From NCBI GenBank assembly GCA_032718475.1, contig JAUCBJ010009066.1, positions 17,389 through 81,388 on the forward strand: a DNA stretch of 64,000 nt, written 5' to 3'. This document shows positions 26,201 to 38,200 of the stretch, one piece after another; the stretch's first letter is position 1, and every line of letters begins with the position of its first letter. Source of the DNA: Nemertoderma westbladi (taxonomy: Eukaryota > Xenacoelomorpha > Nemertodermatida > Nemertodermatidae). The position numbers and the translations under genes are program-made. The notes under the pieces are model-generated. The model made no database searches, had not been told where the DNA came from, and worked only from the letters and a program-made list of their open reading frames with translations.

Positions 26201-29200
26201 ACTGTTGTAAATGGACCGATATCTTTATTCACCTGGGTATTATATAACTGTTGTAAATGGACCGATATCTTTACTCACCTGGGTATTAACTGTTGTAAAT
26301 GGACCGATATCTTTACTCACCTGGGTATTAACTGTTGCAAATGGACCGATATCTTTACTCACCTGGGTATAACTGTTGTAAATGGACCGATATCTTTACT
26401 CACCTGGGTATTAACTGTTGCAAATGGACCGATATATTTACTCACCTGGGTATTAACTGTTGTAAATGGACCGATATCTTTACTCACCCGGGTATTAACT
26501 GTTGTAAATGGACCGATATCTTTACTCACCTGGGTATTAACTGTTGTAAATTGACCGATATCTTTACTCACCCGGGTATTAACTGTTGTAAATGGACCGA
26601 TATCTTTACTCACCTGGGTATTAACTGTTGTAAATGGACCGATATCTTTATTCACCTGGGTATTAACTGTTGTAAATGGACCGATATCTTTACTCACCTG
26701 GGTATTAACTGTTGTAAATGGACCGATATCTTTACTCACCCGGGTATTAACTGTTGTAAATGGACCGATATCTTTACTCACCTGGGTATTAACTGTTGTA
26801 AATGGACCGATATCTTTATTCACCTGGGTATTATATAACTGTTGTAAATGGACCGATATCTTTACTCACCTGGGTATTAACTGTTGTAAATGGACCGATA
26901 TCTTTACTCACCTGGGTATTAACTGTTGCAAATGGACCGATATCTTTACTCACCTGGGTATAACTGTTGTAAATGGACCGATATCTTTACTCACCTGGGT
27001 ATTAACTGTTGTAAATGGACCGATATATTTACTCACCTGGGTATTAACTGTTGTAAATGGACCGATATCTTTACTCACCCGGGTATTAACTGTTGTAAAT
27101 GGACCGATATCTTTACTCACCTGGGTATTAACTGTTGTAAATTGACCGATATCTTTACTCACCCGGGTATTAACTGTTGTAAATGGACCGATATCTTTAC
27201 TCACCTGGGTATTAACTGTTGTAAATGGACCGATATCTTTATTCACCTGGGTATTAACTGTTGTAAATGGACCGATATCTTTACTCACCTGGGTATTAAC
27301 TGTTGTAAATGGACCGATATCTTTACTCACCCGGGTATTAACTGTTGTAAATGGACCGATATCTTTACTCACCAGGGTATTAACTGTTGAAAATGGACCG
27401 ATATCTTTACTCACCCGGGTATTAACTGTTGTAAATGGACCGATATCTTTACTCACCTGGGTATTAACTGTTGTAAATGGACCGATATCTTTACTCACCT
27501 GGGTATTAACTGTTGTAAATGGACCGATATCTTTACTCACCTGGGTATTAACTGTTGTAAATGGACCGATATCTTTACTCACCTGGGTATTAACTGTTGT
27601 AAATGGACCGATATCTTTATTCACCTGGGTATTAACTGTTGTAAATGGACCGATATCTTTACTCACCTGGGTATTAACTGTTGTAAATTGACCGATATCT
27701 TTACTCACCCGGGTATTAACTGTTGTAAATGGACCGATATATTTACTCACCAGGGTATTAACTGTTGTAAATGGACTGATATCTTTATTCACCTGGGTAT
27801 TATATAACTGTTGTAAATGGACCGATATCTTTACTCACCTGGGTATTAACTGTTGTAAATGGACCGATATCTTTACTCACCTGGGTATTAACTGTTGTAA
27901 ATGGACCGATATCTTTACTCACCTGGGTATTAACTGTTGTAAATTGACCGATATCTTTACTCACCCGGGTATTAACTGTTGTAAATGGACCGGTATCTTT
28001 ACTCACCTGGGTATTAACTGTTGTAAATGGACCGATATCTTTATTCACCTGGGTATTATATAACTGTTGTAAATGGACCGATATCTTTACTCACCTGGGT
28101 ATTAACTGTTGTAAATGGACCGATATCTTTACTCACCTGGGTATTAACTGTTGTAAATGGACCGATATCTTTACTCACCTGGGTATTAACTGTTGTAAAT
28201 GGACCGATATCTTTACTCACCTGGGTATTAACTGTTGTAAATGGACCGATATATTTACTCACCTGGGTATTAACTGTTGTAAATGGACCGATATCTTTAT
28301 TCACCTGGGTATTATATAACTGTTGTAAATGGACCGATATCTTTACTCACCTGGGTGTTAACTGTTGTAAATGGACCGATATCTTTACTCACCTGGGTAT
28401 TAACTGTTGTAAATGGACCGATATCTTTACTCACCTGGGTATTAACTGTTGTAAATGGACCGATATCTTTACTCACCTGGGTATTAACTGTTGTAAATGG
28501 ACCGATATCTTTACTCACCTGGGTATTAACTGTTGTAAATGGATCGATATCTTTACTCACCTGGGTATTAACTGTTGTAAATGGACCGATATCTTTACTC
28601 ACCTGGGTATTACCCCTATTAACTGTTGTAAATGGACCGATATCTTTACTCACCTGGGTATTAACTGTTGTAAATGGACCGATATCTTTACTCACCTGGG
28701 TATTAACTGTTGTAAATGGACCGATATCTTTACTCACCTGGGTATTAACTGTTGTAAATGGACCGATATCTTTACTCACCTGGGTATTAACTGTTGTAAA
28801 TGGACCGATATCTTTACTCACCTGGGTATTAACTGTTGTAAATGGACCGATATCTTTACTCACCTGGGTATTAACTGTTGTAAATGGACCGATATCTTTA
28901 CTCACCTGGGTATTAACTGTTGAAAATGGACCGATATCTTTATTCACCTGGGTATTANNNNNNNNNNNNNNNNNNNNNNNNNNNNNNNNNNNNNNNNNNN
29001 NNNNNNNNNNNNNNNNNNNNNNNNNNNNNNNNNNNNNNNNNNNNNNNNNNNNNNNNNTGCTTTACTCACCTGGGTATTAACTGTTGTAAATGGACCGATA
29101 TCTTTACTCACCTGGGTATTAACTGTTGTAAATGGACCGATATCTTTACTCACCTGGGTATTAACTGTTGTAAATGGACCGATATCTTTACTCACCTGGG

Positions 29201-32200
29201 TATTAACTGTTGTAAATGGACCGATATCTTTACTCACCTGGGTATTAACTGTTGTAAATGGACCTGCTTTACTCACCTGGGTATTAACTGTTGTAAATGG
29301 ACCGATATCTTTACTCACCTGGGTATTAACTGTTGTAAATGGACTAGCTTTACTCACCTGGGTATTAACTGTTGTAAATGGACCAATATCTTTACTCACC
29401 TGGGTATTAACTGTTGTAAATGGACCGATATCTTTACTCACCTGGGTATTAACTGTTGTAAATGGACGTATCTTTACTCACCTGGGTATTAACTGTTGTA
29501 AATGGACCGATATCTTTACTCACCTGGGTATTAACTGTTGTAAATGGACCGATATCTTTACTCACCTGGGTATTAACTGTTGTAAATGGACCGATATCTT
29601 TACTCACCTGGGTATTAACTGTTGTAAATGGACCGATATCTTTACTCACCTGGGTATTAACTGTTGTAAATGGACTGCTTTACTCACCTGGGTATTAACT
29701 GTTGTAAATGGACCGATATCTTTACTCACCTGGGTATTAACTGTTGTAAATGGACCGATATCTTTACTCACCTGGGTATTAACTGTTGTAAATGGACCGA
29801 TATCTTTACTCACCTGGGTATTAACTGTTGTAAATGGACCGATATCTTTACTCACCTGGGTATTAACTGTTGTAAATGGACCGATATCTTTACTCACCTG
29901 GGTATTAACTGTTGTAAATGGACTGCTTTACTCACCTGGGTATTAACTGTTGTAAATGGACCGATATCTTTACTCACCTGGGTATTAACTGTTGTAAATG
30001 GACCGATATCTTTACTCACCTGGGTATTAACTGTTGTAAATGGACCGATATCTTTACTCACCTGGGTATTAACTGTTGTAAATGGACCGATATCTTTACT
30101 CACCAGGGTATTAACTGTTGTAAATGGACCGATATCTTTACTCACCTGGGTATTAACTGTTGTAAATGGACCGATATCTTTACTCACCTGGGTATTAACT
30201 GTTGTAAATGGACCGATATCTTTACTCACCTGGGTATTAACTGTTGTAAATGGACCGATATCTTTACTCACCTGGGTATTAACTGTTGTAAATGGACCGA
30301 TATCTTTACTCACCTGGGTATTAACTGTTGTAAATGGACCGATATCTTTACTCACCTGGGTATTAACTGTTGTAAATGGACCGATATCTTTACTCACCTG
30401 GGTATTAACTGTTGTAAATGGACCGATATCTTTACTCACCTGGGTATTAACTGTTGTAAATGGACCGATATCTTTACTCACCTGGGTATTAACTGTTGTA
30501 AATGGACGTGCTTTACTCACCTGGGTATTAACTGTTGTAAATGGACCGTATCTTTACTCACCTGGGTATTAACTGTTGTAAATGGACTGCTTTACTCACC
30601 TGGGTATTAACTGTTGTAAATGGACCGATATCTTTACTCACCTGGGTATTAACTGTTGTAAATGGACCGATATCTTTACTCACCTGGGTATTAACTGTTG
30701 TAAATGGACCGATATCTTTACTCACCTGGGTATTAACTGTTGTAAATGGACCGATATCTTTACTCACCTGGGTATTAACTGTTGTAAATGGACTGCTTTA
30801 CTCACCTGGGTATTAACTGTTGTAAATGGACCGATATCTTTACTCACCTGGGTATTAACTGTTGTAAATGGACGTAGCTTTACTCACCTGGGTATTAACT
30901 GTTGTAAATGGACCAATATCTTTACTCACCTGGGTATTAACTGTTGTAAATGGACCGATATCTTTACTCACCTGGGTATTAACTGTTGTAAATGGACGAT
31001 GCTTTACTCACCTGGGTATTAACTGTTGTAAATGGACTGCTTTACTCACCTGGGTATTAACTGTTGTAAATGGACCGATATCTTTACTCACCTGGGTATT
31101 AACTGTTGTAAATGGACTGCTTTACTCACCTGGGTATTAACTGTTGTAAATGGACCGATATCTTTACTCACCTGGGTATTAACTGTTGTAAATGGACCGA
31201 TATCTTTACTCACCTGGGTATTAACTGTTGTAAATGGACTGCTTTACTCACCTGGGTATTAACTGTTGTAAATGGACCGATATCTTTACTCACCTGGGTA
31301 TTAACTGTTGTAAATGGACTGCTTTACTCACCTGGGTATTAACTGTTGTAAATGGACCAATATCTTTACTCACCTGGGTATTAACTGTTGTAAATGGACC
31401 GATATCTTTACTCACCTGGGTATTAACTGTTGTAAATGGACTACTTTACTCACCTGGGTATTAACTGTTGTAAATGGACCGATATCTTTACTCACCTGGG
31501 TATTAACTGTTGTAAATGGACCGATATCTTTACTCACCTGGGTATTAACTGTTGAAAATGGACCGATATCTTTACTCACCTGGGTATTAACTGTTGTAAA
31601 TGGACCGATATCTTTACTCACCTGGGTATTAACTGTTGTAAATGGACTGCTTTACTCACCTGGGTATTAACTGTTGTAAATGGACCGATATCTTTACTCA
31701 CCTGGGTATTAACTGTTGTAAATGGACCGATATCTTTACTCACCTGGGTATTAACTGTTGTAAATGGACCGATATCTTTACTCACCTGGGTATTAACTGT
31801 TGTAAATGGACCGATATCTTTACTCACCTGGGTATTAACTGTTGTAAATGGACCGATATCTTTACTCACCTTGGTATTAACTGTTGTAAATGGACGTGCT
31901 TTACTCACCTGGGTATTAACTGTTGTAAATGGACCGATATCTTTACTCACCTGGGTATTAACTGTTGTAAATGGACCGATATCTTTACTCACCTGGGTAT
32001 TAACTGTTGAAAATGGACCGATATCTTTACTCACCTGGGTATTAACTGTTGTAAATGGACCGATATCTTTACTCACCTGGGTATTAACTGTTGTAAATGG
32101 ACCGATATCTTTACTCACCTGGGTATTAACTGTTGAAAATGGACCGATATCTTTACTCACCTGGGTATTAACTGTTGTAAATGGACCGATATCTTTACTC

Positions 32201-35200
32201 ACCTGGGTATTAACTGTTGTAAATGGACCGATATCTTTACTCACCTGGGTATTAACTGTTGTAAATGGACCGATATCTTTACTCACCTGGGTATTAACTG
32301 TTGAAAATGGACCGATATCTTTACTCACCTGGGTATTAACTGTTGTAAATGGACCGATATCTTTACTCACCTGGGTATTAACTGTTGTAAATGGACCGAT
32401 ATCTTTACTCACCTGGGTATTAACTGTTGTAAATGGACCGATATCTTTACTCACCTGGGTATTAACTGTTGTAAATGGACCGATATCTTTACTCACCTGG
32501 GTATTAACTGTTGTAAATGGACCGATATCTTTACTCACCTGGGTATTAACTGTTGTAAATGGACCGATATCTTTACTCACCTGGGTATTAACTGTTGAAA
32601 ATGGACCGATATCTTTACTCACCTGGGTATTAACTGTTGTAAATGGACCGATATCTTTACTCACCTTGGTATTAACTGTTGTAAATGGACTGCTTTACTC
32701 ACCTGGGTATTAACTGTTGTAAATGGACCGATATCTTTACTCACCCGGGTATTAACTGTTGTAAATGGACCGATATCTTTACTCACCTGGGTATTAACTG
32801 TTGTAAATGGACCGATATCTTTACTCACCTGGGTATTAACTGTTGTAAATGGACCGATATCTTTACTCACCTGGGTATTAACTGTTGTAAATGGACTGCT
32901 TTACTCACCTGGGTATTAACTGTTGTAAATGGACCGATATCTTTACTCACCCGGGTATTAACTGTTGTAAATGGACCGATATCTTTACTCACCTGGGTAT
33001 TAACTGTTGTAAATGGACCGATATCTTTACTCACCTGGGTATTAACTGTTGTAAATGGACCGATATCTTTACTCACCTGGGTATTAACTGTTGTAAATGG
33101 ACCGATATCTTTACTCACCTGGGTATTAACTGTTGTAAATGGACCGATATCTTTACTCACCTGGGTATTAACTGTTGTAAATGGACCGATAGCTTTACTC
33201 ACCTCCACCTGGTATTAACTGTTGTAAATGGACCGATATCTTTACTCACCTGGGTATTAACTGTTGTAAATGGACCGATATCTTTACTCACCTGGGTATT
33301 AACTGTTGTAAATGGACCGATATCTTTACTCACCTGGGTATTAACTGTTGTAAATGGACCGATATCTTTACTGCTCACCTGGGTATTAACTGTTGTAAAT
33401 GGACCGATATCTTTACTCACCTGGGTATTAACTGTTGTAAATGGACCGATATCTTTATTCACCTGGGTATTATATAACTGTTGTAAATGGACCGATATCT
33501 TTACTCACCTGGGTATTAACTGTTGTAAATGGACCGATATCTTTACTCACCCGGGTATTAACTGTTGTAAATGGACCGATATCTTTACTCACCTGGGTAT
33601 TAACTGTTGTAAATGGACTACTTTACTCACCTGGGTATTAACTGTTGTAAATGGACCGATATCTTTACTCACCTGGGTATTAACTGTTGTAAATGGACCG
33701 ATATCTTTACTCACCTGGGTATTAACTGTTGTAAATGGACCGATATCTTTACTCACCTGGGTATTAACTGTTGTAAATGGACCGATATCTTTACTCACCT
33801 GGGTATTAACTGTTGTAAATGGACCGTGCTTTACTCACCTGGGTATTAACTGTTGTAAATGGACCGATATCTTTACTCACCTGGGTATTAACTGTTGTAA
33901 ATGGACCGATATCTTTACTCACCTGGGTATTAACTGTTGTAAATGGACCGATATCTTTACTCACCTGGGTATTAACTGTTGTAAATGGACCGATATCTTT
34001 ACTCACCTGGGTATTAACTGTTGTAAATGGACCGATATCTTTACTCACCTGGGTATTAACTGTTGTAAATGGACGTGCTTTACTCACCTGGGTATTAACT
34101 GTTGTAAATGGACCGATATCTTTACTCACCTGGGTATTAACTGTTGTAAATGGACCGATATCTTTACTCACCTGGGTATTAACTGTTGAAAATGGACCGA
34201 TATCTTTACTCACCTGGGTATTAACTGTTGTAAATGGACCGATATCTTTACTCACCTGGGTATTAACTGTTGTAAATGGACCGATATCTTTACTCACCTG
34301 GGTATTAACTGTTGAAAATGGACCGATATCTTTACTCACCTGGGTATTAACTGTTGTAAATGGACCGATATCTTTACTCACCTGGGTATTAACTGTTGTA
34401 AATGGACCGATATCTTTACTCACCTGGGTATTAACTGTTGTAAATGGACCGATATCTTTACTCACCTGGGTATTAACTGTTGTAAATGGACCGATATCTT
34501 TACTCACCTGGGTATTAACTGTTGTAAATGGACCGATATCTTTACTCACCTGGGTATTAACTGTTGTAAATGGACCGATATCTTTACTCACCTGGGTATT
34601 AACTGTTGTAAATGGACCGATATCTTTACTCACCTGGGTATTAACTGTTGTAAATGGACCGATATCTTTACTCACCTGGGTATTAACTGTTGAAAATGGA
34701 CCGATATCTTTACTCACCTGGGTATTAACTGTTGTAAATGGACCGATATCTTTACTCACCTGGGTATTAACTGTTGAAAATGGACCGATATCTTTACTCA
34801 CCTGGGTATTAACTGTTGTAAATGGACCGATATCTTTACTCACCTTGGTATTAACTGTTGTAAATGGACTGCTTTACTCACCTGGGTATTAACTGTTGTA
34901 AATGGACCGATATCTTTACTCACCCGGGTATTAACTGTTGTAAATGGACCGATATCTTTACTCACCTGGGTATTAACTGTTGTAAATGGACCGATATCTT
35001 TACTCACCTGGGTATTAACTGTTGTAAATGGACCGATATCTTTACTCACCTGGGTATTAACTGTTGTAAATGGACGTAGCTTTACTCACCTGGGTATTAA
35101 CTGTTGTAAATGGACCGATATCTTTACTCACCCGGGTATTAACTGTTGTAAATGGACCGATATCTTTACTCACCTGGGTATTAACTGTTGTAAATGGACC

Positions 35201-38200
35201 GATATCTTTACTCACCTGGGTATTAACTGTTGTAAATGGACCGATAGCTTTACTCACCTGGGTATTAACTGTTGTAAATAGACCGATATCTTTACTCACC
35301 TGGGTTTAACTGTTGTAAATGGACCGATATCTTTACTCACCTGGGTATTAACTGTTGTAAATGGACCGATAGCTTTACTCACCTCCACCTGGTATTAACT
35401 GTTGTAAATGGACCGATATCTTTACTCACCTGGGTATTAACTGTTGTAAATGGACCGATATCTTTACTCACCTGGGTATTAACTGTTGTAAATGGACCGA
35501 TATCTTTACTCACCTGGGTATTAACTGTTGTAAATGGACCGATATATTTACTGACTCACCTGGGTATTAACTGTTGTAAATGGACCGATATCTTTACTCA
35601 CCTGGGTATTAACTGTAGTAAATGGACCGATATCTTTATTCACCCGGGTATTATATAACTGTTGTAAATGGACCGATATCTTTACTCACCTGGGTATTAA
35701 CTGTTGTAAATGGACCGATATCTTTATTCACCCGGGTATTATATAACTGTTGTAAATGTACCGATATCTTTACTCACCCGGGTATTATATACTGTTGTAA
35801 ATGGACCGATATCTTTACTCACCCGGGTATTATATAACTGTTGTAAATGGACCGATATCTTTACTCACCCGGGTATTAACTGTTGTAAATGGACCGATAT
35901 CTTTACTCACCTGGGTATTAACTGTTGTAAATGGACCGATATCTTTACTCACCTGGGTATTAACTGTTGTAAATGGACCGATATCTTTACTCACCCGGGT
36001 ATTAACTGTTGTAAATGGACCGATATCTTTACTCACCTGGGTATTAACTGTTGTAAATGGACCGATATCTTTACTCACCCGGGTATTAACTGTTGTAAAT
36101 GGACCGATATCTTTACTCACCTGGGTATTAACTGTTGTAAATGGACCGATATCTTTACTCACCCGGGTATTAACTGTTGTAAATGGACCGATATCTTTAC
36201 TCACCTGGGTATTAACTGTTGTAAATGGACCGATATCTTTACTCACCCGGGTATTAACTGTTGTAAATGGACCGATATCTTTACTCACCTGGGTATTAAC
36301 TGTTGTAAATGGACCGATATCTTTACTCACCCGGGTATTAACTGTTGTAAATGGACCGATATCTTTACTCACCTGGGTATTAACTGTTGTAAATGGACCG
36401 ATATCTTTACTCACCTGGGTATTAACTGTTGTAAATGGACCGATATCTTTACTCACCCGGGTATTAACTGTTGTAAATGGACCGATATCTTTACTCACCT
36501 GGGTATTAACTGTTGTAAATGGACCGATATCTTTACTCACCTGGGTATTAACTGTTGTAAATGGACCGATATCTTTACTCACCTGGGTATTAACTGTTGT
36601 AAATGGACCGATATCTTTACTCACCTGGGTATTAACTGTTGTAAATGGACCGATATCTTTACTCACCCGGGTATTAACTGTTGTAAATGGACCGATATCT
36701 TTACTCACCTGGGTATTAACTGTTGAAAATGGACCGATATCTTTACTCACCTGGGTATTAACTGTTGTAAATGGACCGATATCTTTACTCACCCGGGTAT
36801 TAACTGTTGTAAATGGACCGATATCTTTACTCACCTGGGTATTAACTGTTGTAAATGGACCGATATCTTTACTCACCTGGGTATTAACTGTTGTAAATGG
36901 ACCGATATCTTTACTCACCTGGGTATTAACTGTTGTAAATGGACCGATATCTTTATTCACCTGGGTATTATATAACTGTTGTAAATGGACCGATATCTTT
37001 ACTCACCCGGGTATTAACTGTTGTAAATGGACCGATATCTTTACTCACCTGGGTATTAACTGTTGTAAATGGACCGATATCTTTACTCACCTGGGTATTA
37101 ACTGTTGTAAATGGACCGATATCTTTACTCACCTGGGTATTAACTGTTGTAAATGGACCGATAGGCCTATATTTACTCACCAGGGTATTAACTGTTGAAA
37201 ATGGACCGATATTGATATTTTCCAAATATTTAACTCTCCTGGTGTCTTTCCTAACGATTCCAGGGAAATTTGATTTAAACCTTTTTAAATGAAGGATTAA
37301 CACATTGGGCGGCTGGTGGATGAGCACTCGCTTAGTTGCGTTCACTTTATGGCGACATCTGCGTATAGATTAATAGCGAATAATTAATAATTATTCAAAT
37401 GATAAATTAAATTTAAAAAATTAAATAATACAATGATAGCGTATTGATAAAAACGAATAACTATATGTTAGTCTCGCACTTGTACAATTCAATAATTCAT
37501 TAGGGATGTTACCCCGAGGTATGTTTGTCACGCACCTGTACACTCGAGGTATGTTTGTCACGCACCTGTAACCCCGAGGTATGTTTGTCACGCACCTGTA
37601 CACTCGAGGTATGTTTGTCACGCACCTGTAACCCCGAGGTATGTTTGTCACGCACCTGTAACCCCGAGGTATGTTTGTCACGCACCTGTACATTAGAGGT
37701 ATGTTTGTCACGCACCTGTAACCCCGAGGTATGTTTGTCACGCACCTGTAAACTCGAGGTATGTTTATCACGCACCTGTACATTAGAGGTATGTTTATCA
37801 CGCACCAGTAACCCCCAGGTATGTTTGTCACGCACCTGTAACCCCGAGGTATGTTTGTCACGCACCTGTACATTAGAGGTATGTTTGTCACGCACCTGTA
37901 CATTAGAGGTATGTTTGTCACGCACCTGTAAACTCGAGGTATGTTTGTCACGCACATGTAACCCCGAGGTATGTTTGTCACGCACCTGTAACCCCGAGGT
38001 ATGTTTGTCACGCACCTGTAACCCCGAGGTATGTTTGTCACGCACCTGTACATTAGAGGTATGTTTGTCACGCACCTGTAAACTCGAGGTATGTTTGTCA
38101 CGCACATGTAACCCCGAGGTATGTTTGTCACACACCTGTAACCCCGAGGTATGTTTGTCACGCACCTGTACATTAGAGGTATGTTTGTCACGCACCTGTA

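Larger units (their letters stand above)
14990..37207 (-). repeat. Giant 42-bp minisatellite made of the exon 4/intron 4 junction
   Basis: About 500 tandem units over 22 kb. On the USP sense strand each unit holds cggtccatttacaacagtta and atacccag, then gtgagtaaagatat: the last 28 nt of exon 4 plus the first 14 nt of the intron. The unit therefore carries CAG|GTGAGTA, close to a consensus 5' splice site. Variants: CCCGG or CCCTG before GTGAGT, GTGAATAAAG, longer units with an extra tatataa that adds a stop, and short units lacking gatat (frequent after 29057). Higher-order periods of about 609, 301 and 591 bp are visible. All ORFs inside, on either strand, are repeat artefacts. Confidence 0.97.

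Noticed and set aside
15082-37292. Dozens of ORFs such as repeated DRYLYSPGY, TVVNGPISLLTWVL or VSKDIGPFTTVNTQ
   Set aside because: All are translations of the 42-bp repeat in different frames and strands. The only coding part is the exon 4 end, with possible in-frame extension as described.
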